Of a stretch of 64,000 nucleotides of DNA, positions 25,697 through 34,586 are shown piece after piece. The stretch lies in contig NZ_FORM01000002.1 in NCBI RefSeq assembly GCF_900114005.1, forward strand, positions 62,001-126,000, written 5' to 3'. Each line of letters begins with the position of its first letter. The first letter of the stretch is position 1. A program made the position numbers and the translations under genes. The stretch comes from Olleya namhaensis. Lineage in GTDB: Bacteria; Bacteroidota; Bacteroidia; Flavobacteriales; Flavobacteriaceae. The notes beneath the pieces were generated by a model that ran no database searches, was not told the DNA's origin, and saw nothing but the letters and a program-made list of their open reading frames with translations.

Positions 25697-26707
25697 CTAG
25701 TTATTAATTGCAAAGTCTTTAATTAGCTTATTAAACTGCTCTGGTCTATCAATTTGAACTTCTATTGGTAGATAATACAACTTACCTTGTAAAGATGGCT
25801 CGCTTTTTAAGCGCATATAATCTTTTTCCGTTGTAACAATACAGGCATATTTAGACATCTCATCAATTTCACCACGACTAAAACTATGATGGTCTTTAAA
25901 AGCTATATGTTCAAATTCTGAACCAATGGTATTTAAATAATCTACTAATGGCGTTGCATTAGCAATACCAGTAACTAATTTAAATGCAGGTAATTGTTTT
26001 AGACTAACAGGTTTTTTATCCCCTAAAATTACATCGGCACTATATCTAATTACACTAAAAAACACCTCTTGATGTTTTAGAGGTTTAATTTTAGATATAA
26101 TATTTTGTTTAATCTGATCACTTAAATCGCTAGGACATTTAGTAACAACAATTATATTAGCGCGTTTAGCCCCACTTTTAGGCTCTCTTAAATTACCCGT
26201 TGGTAAAACAAAATCATCGGTATATAAATTGTCATAAGTAGATAATAACACATTAAATCCTGCTTGTACTTTTCTATGCTGAAAAGCATCATCCAAAATA
26301 ACAACATCAGGCATGGGCTTTTGCTCTAATAATTTAGCAATCCCTTCTTGCCTATTACTATCAACAGCCACCAAAATATCTTTATTAAATTTGTTGTAAA
26401 ACTGAAACGGTTCGTCCCCTAAACTTAAAGCATCAGACGTCTCGTTACCTAATACAAAGCCTTTACTTGATCTACCATATCCTCTGCTAAGCGTTGCTAA
26501 CTTAGTATTATCCTTTAACAAGCGGATTAAATACTCCACCATAGGTGTTTTTCCTGTACCTCCAGTACTTAAATTACCAACACAAATAATAGGAAAATCG
26601 TAGCTTTTAGACGCCTTATATCCTTTGTCAAACATTAGGTTTCTAAACCAAGTTATAACATAGTAAATAGGTACAATGGGTATTAAGATAACACGTAAAA
26701 ATTTCAT
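25697..26707 (-). CDS. lpxK: Tetraacyldisaccharide 4'-kinase
   Basis: About 336 residues from the ATG at 26707. LpxK phosphorylates the lipid A disaccharide at the inner membrane. It shows an N-terminal membrane-associated helix (FLRVILIPIVPIYYVITW), the P-loop GNLSTGGTGKTPMVEYL, LSRGYGR and VILDDAFQHRKV with the DD-H catalytic centre. The frame is open 20 codons further upstream, but those residues form no conserved segment, and the normal N-terminus begins MKFLRVIL. It is convergent with the kinase gene and divergent from the NIF3-like gene. Confidence 0.95.
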   Translation of the reverse strand: MKFLRVILIPIVPIYYVITWFRNLMFDKGYKASKSYDFPIICVGNLSTGGTGKTPMVEYLIRLLKDNTKLATLSRGYGRSSKGFVLGNETSDALSLGDEPFQFYNKFNKDILVAVDSNRQEGIAKLLEQKPMPDVVILDDAFQHRKVQAGFNVLLSTYDNLYTDDFVLPTGNLREPKSGAKRANIIVVTKCPSDLSDQIKQNIISKIKPLKHQEVFFSVIRYSADVILGDKKPVSLKQLPAFKLVTGIANATPLVDYLNTIGSEFEHIAFKDHHSFSRGEIDEMSKYACIVTTEKDYMRLKSEPSLQGKLYYLPIEVQIDRPEQFNKLIKDFAINN

Positions 26708-26798
26708 TAAAACAATGTATAGTCTATTAAACAAAACAGCTACATTTAATTTAAAAATGAAATGCAAGCAACATTAATAGTAACGAAAGTAAATATTT

Positions 26799-26806
26799 TA
26801 TATTTG
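26799..26806 (+). promoter_or_regulatory. -7 promoter box of the NIF3-like gene
   Basis: TATATTTG matches TAnnTTTG 26 bases before the ATG at 26832. Confidence 0.5.
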
Positions 26807-26831
26807 TTTTAAATAATAAAGACAAAAAAGT

Positions 26832-27926
26832 ATGTTAGTTAAAGACCTGATAAATCATCTTGAAGAAATAGCACCACTTAACTATGCCGAAGATTTTGAC
26901 AATGTAGGGCTTCTTGTTGGCGATAAAAACACGACAGTAACCAATGTTCTTGTCGCTTTGGATACCTTAGAAGAGGTTGTAGATGAAGCTATTGCTAAAA
27001 AATGCAACTTTATTTTAAGCTTTCATCCAATAATATTTAAAGGACTAAAAAGCTTAACAGGAAAAAACTATGTGGAACGCACCGTTCTAAAGGCTATAAA
27101 AAATAACATAGCTATTTATGCCATACATACTGCTTTGGATAATGATAACAATGGTGTAAACGCCATGATGTGTAATCAATTAAACTTGATAAATCAACGT
27201 ATTTTAATTCCGCAAAAGCAAACTATAAAAAAACTAACAACTTATGTTCCCGTTGCTGAAGCTGAAACATTAAGAACAGCATTATTTAACGCTGGCGCAG
27301 GACAAATTGGTAACTATAAAAATTGCAGTTTTAATGTCAATGGTATTGGAACTTACAATGCCACAGAAAAAGCGAATCCTGTAATTGGAGTTATTGGTAA
27401 AAATCATAGCGAAGCCGAAACGCAACTAAACATTACTTACGCTAAACACGTCGAGAAATCTGTATTAAAAGCACTATTTGAAACACATAGCTACGACGAA
27501 GTGGCGTACGAGGTTACAACTATAGAAAACACCAACCAAAATATCGGTATGGGCATGATTGCAGAGCTAAAAACAACACAAACAGAAACTGAGTTTTTAC
27601 ATTATTTGAAAGAAAAAATGGACATTTCTCTAATAAGACACTCAAAATTATCCGATAGACCAGTAAAAAAAGTTGCAGTTCTTGGAGGATCAGGAAGTTT
27701 CGCAATAAATGCAGCCAAAGCAGCAGGAGCGGATGCTTTTGTAACATCAGATTTAAAATATCACGACTTTTTTCAAGCCGAAAACGCTATTTTATTAGCA
27801 GATATAGGTCATTATGAAAGCGAACAATACACAAAATCTGGTTTAGTAGCAATACTTACGAAAAAAATTCCTAATTTTGCATTTATTTTATCAAACACAA
27901 ATACCAATCCTGTTAAGTATTTTTAA
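26832..27926 (+). CDS. NIF3-like (YbgI/DUF34) dinuclear metal protein
   Basis: The 364-residue product has the two NIF3 halves with metal ligands, NILSFHPIIF-type FHPIIFKGL near residue 65 and IHTALDNDNNGVN near residue 100. The C-terminal half has DIGHYESEQ. The inserted middle domain (about 125-230) is the CutA/PII-like insertion seen in the longer bacterial members, and it fits the length. Members form hexameric toroids; biochemical role unsettled (linked to GTP cyclohydrolase I-like activity in some reports). Followed after three bases by the coiled-coil gene, a pairing common in Bacteroidota. Confidence 0.93.
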   Translation: MLVKDLINHLEEIAPLNYAEDFDNVGLLVGDKNTTVTNVLVALDTLEEVVDEAIAKKCNFILSFHPIIFKGLKSLTGKNYVERTVLKAIKNNIAIYAIHTALDNDNNGVNAMMCNQLNLINQRILIPQKQTIKKLTTYVPVAEAETLRTALFNAGAGQIGNYKNCSFNVNGIGTYNATEKANPVIGVIGKNHSEAETQLNITYAKHVEKSVLKALFETHSYDEVAYEVTTIENTNQNIGMGMIAELKTTQTETEFLHYLKEKMDISLIRHSKLSDRPVKKVAVLGGSGSFAINAAKAAGADAFVTSDLKYHDFFQAENAILLADIGHYESEQYTKSGLVAILTKKIPNFAFILSNTNTNPVKYF

Positions 27927-27929
27927 TAT

Positions 27930-28712
27930 ATGGCAAAGACAAAAGAAGCAACAGTAGAAGAACGTTTAAGAGCGTTATACGATCTACAATTAATAGACTC
28001 TAGAATTGACGAAATAAGAAACGTTCGTGGAGAATTACCTCTAGAGGTTAGCGATTTAGAAGACGAAGTTGCAGGATTAAAAACTAGATTAGAAAAATTA
28101 GAAGATAGTTTAAGTTCTGTTGATGCAGATATTACTTCTAAGAAAAACTTAATTGAAGAAGCTAAAGCTTTAATTAAAAAATACTCTGAGCAACAAAAAA
28201 ATGTTAGAAATAACAGAGAATTTAACTCTTTAACTAAAGAAGTTGAATTTCAAGAGTTAGAAATTGAATTAGCTGAAAAGCATATCAGAGAGTTTAAAGC
28301 TCAAATAGATCAGAAAAAAGATGTTATTGCTAAAACAAAAGAGCATAACAAGCAACGTGAAACTCACTTAAAACATAAGAAGAGTGAATTAGATGCTATC
28401 TTAAAAGAAACTGAAAAAGAAGAAAAAGCACTTATTGAAAAAGCTGACGATTACAAGAAAAAAATCGAAGCGCGTTTAGTAAAAGCTTATAACCGCATTA
28501 GAGTAAACGTAAAAAATGGTTTAGCTGTTGTACCAATCGAGAGAGGAGCTTCAGGAGGATCATACTTTACAATTCCACCACAAGTACAAATGGAAATTGC
28601 TGCACGTAAAAAAATTATTACGGATGAGCATAGTGGACGTATACTTGTTGATGCAGCTTTAGCTGATGAACAAAAAATTAAAATGGAAAAATTGTTTTCA
28701 AAATTATCGTAA
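27930..28712 (+). CDS. Coiled-coil protein of the C4 zinc-ribbon family, with the zinc-binding Cys lost
   Basis: The 260-residue product is mostly a long coiled coil (about 35-180, Glu/Lys/Leu rich). Its C-terminal domain aligns with the C4-type zinc ribbon found in this family (GAxGGxxxxIPPQ, then xEHxGRILVD). Here the positions normally held by Cys are Ser, Ser, Asp and Ser (GASGGS and TDEHSGR), so no zinc site remains. The rest of the fold sequence (IPPQVQMEI, ILVDAAL) is intact, so this is a non-metal variant rather than decay. It probably shares a transcript with the NIF3-like gene. Function unknown. Confidence 0.88.
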   Translation: MAKTKEATVEERLRALYDLQLIDSRIDEIRNVRGELPLEVSDLEDEVAGLKTRLEKLEDSLSSVDADITSKKNLIEEAKALIKKYSEQQKNVRNNREFNSLTKEVEFQELEIELAEKHIREFKAQIDQKKDVIAKTKEHNKQRETHLKHKKSELDAILKETEKEEKALIEKADDYKKKIEARLVKAYNRIRVNVKNGLAVVPIERGASGGSYFTIPPQVQMEIAARKKIITDEHSGRILVDAALADEQKIKMEKLFSKLS

Positions 28713-28727
28713 ACATTTCCTAACATA

Positions 28728-28761
28728 TAAAAAAAGCCTTTACAATGTAAAGGCTTTTTTT
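28728..28761 (+). terminator. Terminator after the coiled-coil gene
   Basis: AAGCCTTTACAATGTAAAGGCTT followed by a T-run, 20 bases after the stop codon. Confidence 0.92.
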
Positions 28762-28809
28762 ATACCCTAAATTTAAAACAATTAAGAAATATTTATCACA
28801 TTTAAAATT

Positions 28810-28817
28810 TAGGTTTG
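28810..28817 (+). promoter_or_regulatory. -7 promoter box of msrA
   Basis: TAGGTTTG matches TAnnTTTG and lies 37 bases before the ATG. Confidence 0.45.
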
Positions 28818-28854
28818 AGTATTTTAAACGTCTAATTGAAAAAAGAAAAATAAA

Positions 28855-29511
28855 ATGAAAAAATTAATCCCATTACTAATATTAACAATACTGTTTAGCT
28901 GCAACAATCAAGCACAGACTAATCCAAAGCAAGAAGCTCTAAAAACAGCAACACCTGTTAGCGTACCTTTAGAAGACGGTATGGCAAAAGCATACTTTGC
29001 AAGTGGCTGTTTTTGGTGCGTAGAAGCTATTTACGAAAGTGTAAAAGGAGTAGATGAAGTTATAAACGGTTACGCTGGAGGTTTTACAAAAAACCCAACA
29101 TACGAGCAAAGCAATACAGGACGAACAGGTCATGCAGAAGCTGTAGAAGTAATTTACAATCCTGAAATAGTTAGTTTTGAAACATTAGTAGATGTTTATT
29201 TTGCATCTCAAAACCCAACTCAAGCCAATGGACAAGGTCCAGACAGAGGAAGTCAATACCGTTCTATACTATTCTTTCAAAATGACGACCAAAAGAAAAT
29301 AATAACACAGAAGAAAAAGGCTTTAGCCGAAAAACTGAATGCTACAGTTGCTGCAGAAGTATACCCGTTTCAAAAGTTTTGGATAGGTGAAGATTATCAT
29401 CAAAATTACGAAAAACTGCACCCAGAAAATCCTTATATTCAAAATGTATCTATCCCTAGATTGAATAAATTTAAAGCTAAAATGCCTGAGCTTTTAAAAG
29501 ATAAACATTAA
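28855..29511 (+). CDS. msrA: Peptide-methionine (S)-S-oxide reductase, lipoprotein
   Basis: The 218-residue product has a lipoprotein signal (LTILFSCNNQ, lipobox FSC) and a full MsrA domain with the catalytic SGCFWCVEA, GYAGG, and EVIYNPE. The C-terminal region has GEDYHQNY. It repairs oxidised methionine in envelope proteins, since it is exported and lipidated. Only the GCFWC nucleophile is clear; resolving Cys are not obvious near the C-terminus, so regeneration may rely on an external reductant. Confidence 0.95.
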   Translation: MKKLIPLLILTILFSCNNQAQTNPKQEALKTATPVSVPLEDGMAKAYFASGCFWCVEAIYESVKGVDEVINGYAGGFTKNPTYEQSNTGRTGHAEAVEVIYNPEIVSFETLVDVYFASQNPTQANGQGPDRGSQYRSILFFQNDDQKKIITQKKKALAEKLNATVAAEVYPFQKFWIGEDYHQNYEKLHPENPYIQNVSIPRLNKFKAKMPELLKDKH

Positions 29512-29636
29512 AAACCAACACTTCATCGGTCAAATTTTGTATTTTAGCGATTAAACAAACCTATAGCTAGTCAGTAATTTATATAGCTTACAAGCCAATT
29601 ATATTTACTGACTAACTCTATTTCACTATTATACCT

Positions 29637-31220
29637 ATGAAGAAATCTTTACTTTTTAGTATTGTTGTATTACTTAATCTTTCGGCTTTAGCCCAAACTG
29701 TACCTGACGCTGTCCCTGAAACGCCACAATATTTAGATAACAGCAAACAATACATCGAATACATCCCTGGTAATTTACCAATAGTAATATCTGCACCACA
29801 TGGCGGAAAACTAGTTGCCAGCGATTTACCTACTAGATCAGGTTGCGGTACTAACGAGGAAGACAACAACACGGACATCTTAATTCGTGAAATACAAAAA
29901 CAATGTTATGCACTAATGGGAGGATATCCTCACATTATAATCAATAATTTAAGTCGTTCTAAATTAGACCCAAATAGAATTGAGTCTGTTGCGACGTGTA
30001 ACAACGCTGCAACTGTGCCTTATTTTAATGCATATCATGATTTTATAGACACTGCTGCAATGCAAGTCATGACCGATTATGGAAAAGGCTTTTATATTGA
30101 TTTACATGGGCAAAGTCATACTCCAAAAAGAATTGATGTTGGATACAACATATCAACTTCTACCTTAGATAATGGAACATTAAGCAATAGTATTGCATAT
30201 TCTACAATTGAAAACTTAAAAAACGATAACCTACAAAACTTAACATTAGACCAATTAGTTAGAGGTAGCCAAAGTTTAGGCCAACTTTTTCAAATAACGG
30301 GTGGTGATTTTTACAATACAACAAGTAGTGGTACTTACCAACAGTGCGGAAGAACAGTAGGCTATAGAGCTGTACCAAGTAATTACAATTCTGGAGGTTG
30401 TGATGACACAACCCCAAATGGATCTGCATACTTTTCAGGAGATTATTACAGTAATGTACGTCATGGATCTGGAGATTCAAGCACATCTACTGCACTTTCT
30501 GGTGGAGGAACACTAAACGGTGGTGGCGGAACTGTTGACGGAATGATGACAGAAGTTAACAGAGATGTACGCCATTTAGGATCTGTTTACGCGGGTAGCG
30601 GTAGTTATAACAGAACTGATACAAAAAGTCCAACATTATTTTATTTTGCTCAAGACTACGCCTCTGTATTGGTAGATTATGTTACTGCACATTATGATGA
30701 TTTTACAGGGTTTAACTACGACAACACCTTGTATGATAGCACAACGGATAGCGACCCTACTCCAACGTTAACAACAGGTGTAGCTAATGGAATTTATACT
30801 AGTACCGCAGGATTAGTTATAGATCAAACAACAGGAGAAATTGACTTAGCAGCTTCAGATAATGGAAACTACGTTGTGACCTACTCTTTTGGACCAACAT
30901 CTTTAACGGATGCGCCTGTAAAGTATTTTTCTACAACACAAAATATAGAAATCACAACAAGTACTTTAAGCACTTCAGAATTTGATAAATTAGCGTTTAG
31001 CGTTTACCCTAACCCCGCTAACAATACTATCAATTTTAAGTCTAACACTACTATCTCCAATATTAAATTATACAATTTAATTGGTCAAGAGATATTAGCA
31101 AAAGACATAAACGATAGACAGTCATCAATAGATTTATCAACCTATTCTAGTGGTTCGTATTTACTTTCATTTTATGTAGAAGGTAAAAAAGTAGACACAA
31201 AATATATTATAAAAAACTAA
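29637..31220 (+). CDS. T9SS-secreted N-formylglutamate amidohydrolase-like protein
   Basis: The 527-residue product has a Sec signal (ending LSALAQ). Its catalytic-like domain has IVISAPHGGKL, DNNTDILIRE, RSKLDPNR, IDLHGQSH and EVNRDVRHLG, a set of His, Asp, Arg and Glu that resembles the N-formylglutamate amidohydrolase (zinc peptidase-like) family. A Gly/Ser-rich middle follows. The C-terminal 75 residues (FSVYPNPANNTINF, LYNLIGQ, SYLLSF) are a type A sorting domain of the Bacteroidota type IX secretion system, so the protein is carried to the surface or medium. The fold assignment is moderate; the sorting domain is clear. The natural substrate is unknown. Confidence 0.75.
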   Translation: MKKSLLFSIVVLLNLSALAQTVPDAVPETPQYLDNSKQYIEYIPGNLPIVISAPHGGKLVASDLPTRSGCGTNEEDNNTDILIREIQKQCYALMGGYPHIIINNLSRSKLDPNRIESVATCNNAATVPYFNAYHDFIDTAAMQVMTDYGKGFYIDLHGQSHTPKRIDVGYNISTSTLDNGTLSNSIAYSTIENLKNDNLQNLTLDQLVRGSQSLGQLFQITGGDFYNTTSSGTYQQCGRTVGYRAVPSNYNSGGCDDTTPNGSAYFSGDYYSNVRHGSGDSSTSTALSGGGTLNGGGGTVDGMMTEVNRDVRHLGSVYAGSGSYNRTDTKSPTLFYFAQDYASVLVDYVTAHYDDFTGFNYDNTLYDSTTDSDPTPTLTTGVANGIYTSTAGLVIDQTTGEIDLAASDNGNYVVTYSFGPTSLTDAPVKYFSTTQNIEITTSTLSTSEFDKLAFSVYPNPANNTINFKSNTTISNIKLYNLIGQEILAKDINDRQSSIDLSTYSSGSYLLSFYVEGKKVDTKYIIKN

Positions 31221-32011
31221 AGTTTAGTTGCTTTTATTTCAAAAACTAAAGGATACAATTTATCTTTTGTAACATATTTGCCAGATTCAGTTTCGACTAA
31301 ATCTGGCAAAATATTATACGGACTTTCGTTATGTTCGTTTAAAAATTCTATGTGTAATCCTGCAGTAGTCAAAGCATTTATTACTTCGCTTAAACCATGA
31401 TTCCAACCATACTCTTTACTAATCATTTTTGAAGTTGTATCAGCGTATGTCCCTTCGTATTCTTCATAAATAGCATCGTCTTGCATATAACCATAAGTTA
31501 TTACAGGCTTACTTTTTAGATAATCAAACATCCAAATTATTGGATGAAACTCGACCATATAAAAACTACCACCAACATTTAAACGATCTGCAATCATTTG
31601 ACCCCAGGGTTTCAAATCAGGCAACCAGCCAATAACACCATAACTTGTATAAACAATATCAAAAGTTGCTTTTACATACTTAGAGGTATCTAACACATTA
31701 CAACATATAAAGTTTGCATCTAAATCCAGCTCTTGATTTAGCTGCTTTGCTAACACGATACCAGCATCACTTAAATCCACGCCTAGGCACTTTGCTCCTA
31801 GCCTACTCCAGCTTAATGTGTCCTGCCCAAAATGACATTGTAAATGTAAAAGTGATTTCCCATTTACATCACCTAAAGCATCTAATTCGTATGACTTCAA
31901 AGAGGTTTCTCCTTTTTTAAAAGCATCCATGTTATAAAATTCACTTGTAGCATGCACCTTAACTTTTGTATTCCAAGTAGCTTTATTTATTTCGAAGTAA
32001 TTTGTTTTCAT
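31217..32011 (-). CDS. Class I SAM-dependent methyltransferase
   Basis: The 264-residue product has LLHLQCHFGQDTLSWSRLG (motif I with an acidic/Gly pattern), KCLGVDLSDAG (motif II) and FDIVYTSYGVIGWLPDL (motif IV region). It belongs to the methyltransferase 11/25-type group common in Bacteroidota. The substrate is unknown. It is convergent with the T9SS gene and the two stop regions overlap by four bases. Confidence 0.85.
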   Translation of the reverse strand: MKTNYFEINKATWNTKVKVHATSEFYNMDAFKKGETSLKSYELDALGDVNGKSLLHLQCHFGQDTLSWSRLGAKCLGVDLSDAGIVLAKQLNQELDLDANFICCNVLDTSKYVKATFDIVYTSYGVIGWLPDLKPWGQMIADRLNVGGSFYMVEFHPIIWMFDYLKSKPVITYGYMQDDAIYEEYEGTYADTTSKMISKEYGWNHGLSEVINALTTAGLHIEFLNEHNESPYNILPDLVETESGKYVTKDKLYPLVFEIKATKL

Positions 32012-32067
32012 TGTTAATTAATTATACCACTAATGTAATATTTCTATTTTAAACAGAAACGCTTCCT

Positions 32068-32075
32068 TATATTTG
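32068..32075 (+). promoter_or_regulatory. -7 promoter box of the DUF6503-like lipoprotein gene
   Basis: TATATTTG matches TAnnTTTG and lies 15 bases before the ATG at 32090. Confidence 0.5.
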
Positions 32076-32089
32076 CAAAAAATTAAAAG

Positions 32090-32758
32090 ATGAAAAAATT
32101 ACTACTTATACTTATTACAATGGTTTGTTTTTCGTGTAAAACAGATACAAAAACAGCAAAAGAAACTACAACCTTAACTACCGCTGATAAAATAGCAAAT
32201 GCACATGGGCTTAGCAATTGGGATAAAGTAACTCAAATTGACTTTACATTTAATGTAGATAAAGACAGTAGTCATTTTCAACGCTCTTGGTCTTGGAAAC
32301 CTAAAAAAAATGAAGTTTCTTTAATTGTTGGACAAGACACCATTAATTATAATAGAGGTAAAATAGACAGCTTATCTATACAAACAGATCAAGGATTTAT
32401 TAATGACAAATATTGGCTTTTAGCACCTTACCAATTGGTTTGGGATACAGATACCAAAATAACCGATTCTGTTAACAAAATTGCACCTATTAGTAAAGTT
32501 GCATTAAACAAATTAACCTTAGCTTATGGTAATGCTGGTGGCTATACTCCTGGTGATGCTTACGATTTTTATTATGATGATAATTACATGATCAAAGAAT
32601 GGATTTTTAGAAAAGGGAATGCTGCAGCACCATCAATGATAACGTCTTTTGAGAATTACGAAGATTTTAATGGTATTAAAATAGCTAAAGATCATAAAAA
32701 ATCAGAAGGCAACTGGAACCTTTATTTTACTGATATTTCTATAAAAACAGAAAAGTAA
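32090..32758 (+). CDS. Hypothetical lipoprotein (DUF6503-like)
   Basis: The 222-residue product has a lipoprotein signal (lipobox FSC, Cys at residue 16) and a beta-rich domain with IANAHGLSNWDKVTQIDFTF, WLLAPYQLVWD and IAKDHKKSEGNWNLYF. This pattern resembles a Bacteroidota-specific lipoprotein family that I recall as DUF6503; recognition is moderate. It may act in lipid or hydrophobic ligand handling like LolA-type folds, which is inference. It is single, with a strong terminator. Confidence 0.65.
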   Translation: MKKLLLILITMVCFSCKTDTKTAKETTTLTTADKIANAHGLSNWDKVTQIDFTFNVDKDSSHFQRSWSWKPKKNEVSLIVGQDTINYNRGKIDSLSIQTDQGFINDKYWLLAPYQLVWDTDTKITDSVNKIAPISKVALNKLTLAYGNAGGYTPGDAYDFYYDDNYMIKEWIFRKGNAAAPSMITSFENYEDFNGIKIAKDHKKSEGNWNLYFTDISIKTEK

Positions 32759-32825
32759 ACATCTAAATAACAGGTTACAAACGTATATAAAATAATTCCG
32801 CTTTACGCGACACTATAACTTTGTT

Positions 32826-32860
32826 GGGTTTCATAAACTAGTTTTATGAAGCCCTTTTTT
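32826..32860 (+). terminator. Terminator upstream of kynU
   Basis: GGGTTTCATAAA, four-base loop, TTTTATGAAGCCC, then six T. It ends the lipoprotein transcript and isolates kynU. Confidence 0.9.
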
Positions 32861-32900
32861 ATGCCGTAATATTGGGCTTCATTTCTAAATTAATAATTCT

Positions 32901-32908
32901 TATTTTTG
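32901..32908 (+). promoter_or_regulatory. -7 promoter box of kynU
   Basis: TATTTTTG matches TAnnTTTG. It overlaps an upstream in-frame TTG at 32906, which rules that codon out as the start and favours the GTG at 32933. Confidence 0.55.
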
Positions 32909-32932
32909 TGTAAACCCGAAAAACCACTCATC

Positions 32933-34201
32933 GTGTCCAACTACAAACAAGGTCTAGATTACGCTAAGCAAGAAGATAAAAACGATCCGTTGTCGCAGTA
33001 CAGAACTCAATTTCATATCCCAAAAGACAAACAAGGAAACGATTGGTTATACTTTACAGGAAACTCGCTTGGTTTGCAACCAAAAGCTACTAAAGATTAT
33101 ATTAATCAAGAGCTTGAAGATTGGGCAAATCTAGGTGTAGAAGGTCATTTTGAAGCAAAAAATCCTTGGATGCCTTATCATGAATTCTTAACAGAATCTA
33201 TGGCGAAAATTGTTGGAGCAAAACCAATTGAAGTTGTTATAATGAATACCTTAACGACCAACTTGCACCTATTAATGGTAAGTTTTTACCAACCAACAAA
33301 AACAAAATACAAGATTGTTATAGAAAGTGACGCCTTCCCAAGTGATAGATATGCGGTACAAACCCAATTAGAGTTTCATGGTTTTGATGCTAGTGAAGGC
33401 GTAATAGAATGGAAACCAAGACCTGGAGAAGAGCTTTTAAATATTGAAGATTTAGAAACTATTCTTGAAGAGCACGGGAATGACATTGCGTTATTACTAA
33501 TTGGAGGCGTAAACTATTACACCGGACAATACTTAGATTTAAAAAAAATAGCAGCACTTGGTCATGCAAAAGACTGCAAGGTAGGTATCGATTTAGCACA
33601 TGGAGCAGGAAACATAAAACCCGAGTTACATGATTCTGGTGTAGACTTCGCTGCTTGGTGTACCTATAAATATTTAAATTCTGGACCAGGAAGTTTAGGC
33701 GGGGTTTTTGTCCATGAAAAACATGCACATAATAAAGATTTAAAACGTTTTGCTGGTTGGTGGAGCCATAATAAATCAACCCGATTTAATATGCGTCAAC
33801 CGTTAGATGTTATTCCGGGAGCAGAAGGCTGGCAACTAAGTAATCCGCCAATTTTATCCATGGCTGCTATAAAAGCATCTTTAGATATGTTTAACGACGT
33901 TGGTATGGATGCCATCCGCAGAAAAGCAGAAAAACTTACTGGTTATTTCGAGTTTTTAATTAACGAACTGAATAACAATAAAATAAAAATTATCACACCT
34001 TCTAATCCCAAAGAACGTGGTTGCCAACTATCCATTCAAGTAAAAGATGCTGACAAAAATTTACATACAAAATTAACCGAAGCACATATTATTACAGACT
34101 GGAGAGAACCAGATGTAATACGCTGCGCTCCGGTGCCATTATACAACACATTTGAAGATGTGTATAGAATGGTGGAGAAGTTGAAAGAGATATTGAATTA
34201 A
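32933..34201 (+). CDS. kynU: Kynureninase
   Basis: About 422 residues from GTG. The PLP enzyme cleaves kynurenine or 3-hydroxykynurenine to anthranilate or 3-hydroxyanthranilate plus alanine. The fold-type I features are LYFTGNSLGLQPK, the PLP Asp in VGIDLAHGAGN, the PLP Lys in WCTYKYLNSGPGS, and RFAGWWSHN. The start is set at GTG because the TTG nine codons upstream lies in the promoter -7 box and the peptide it would add is not conserved. It is the first gene of the kynurenine cluster; its product with kmo feeds 3-hydroxyanthranilate to the downstream dioxygenase. Confidence 0.95.
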   Translation: MSNYKQGLDYAKQEDKNDPLSQYRTQFHIPKDKQGNDWLYFTGNSLGLQPKATKDYINQELEDWANLGVEGHFEAKNPWMPYHEFLTESMAKIVGAKPIEVVIMNTLTTNLHLLMVSFYQPTKTKYKIVIESDAFPSDRYAVQTQLEFHGFDASEGVIEWKPRPGEELLNIEDLETILEEHGNDIALLLIGGVNYYTGQYLDLKKIAALGHAKDCKVGIDLAHGAGNIKPELHDSGVDFAAWCTYKYLNSGPGSLGGVFVHEKHAHNKDLKRFAGWWSHNKSTRFNMRQPLDVIPGAEGWQLSNPPILSMAAIKASLDMFNDVGMDAIRRKAEKLTGYFEFLINELNNNKIKIITPSNPKERGCQLSIQVKDADKNLHTKLTEAHIITDWREPDVIRCAPVPLYNTFEDVYRMVEKLKEILN

Positions 34202-34586
34202 ATAAAAAAACATTAAGATTTCAGATATACTAAACATAGTTAATATTCAAATCCTAAATCAATTCACAGATTTGAACATTGAAATGCAGAAATAATGAGC
34301 AAAGGAATGGTGCTGCAAAGCGAAACTTTAAGCACATAATACCGAAAGAAAATGTTCCGCAGGAATTCCCTATTTTCGCTATGCTTTTTGGCTTTGTATT
34401 TAGAATAAAATGTCTACCAGACATTGCATCCTAAATAGTGTATCAAGACAAATTAATTGTAAAATAAACACTTCGACTGCGCTCAGTGTGACATTTTGCA
34501 ATAGAAAAAGAACAACAAATAATAAAATCCTGAATCAAGATTAGGATAACGAAGACTAATACCAAGTCAAAGACAACACTACTGAT
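34202..34586. repeat. kynU-kmo intergenic region with dispersed short repeats
   Basis: No gene fits these 385 bases. They hold a block with AAAGCGAAACTTTAAGC and GTTCCGCAGGAATT that recurs near 36100-36170, a copy of CACTTCGACTGCGCTCAGTG at 34469 that recurs at 36421, and a diverged copy of the TCCTGAATCAAG element at about 34527 that recurs three times at 36235-36499. The contents are short repeats, not a coding relic. Confidence 0.8.
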
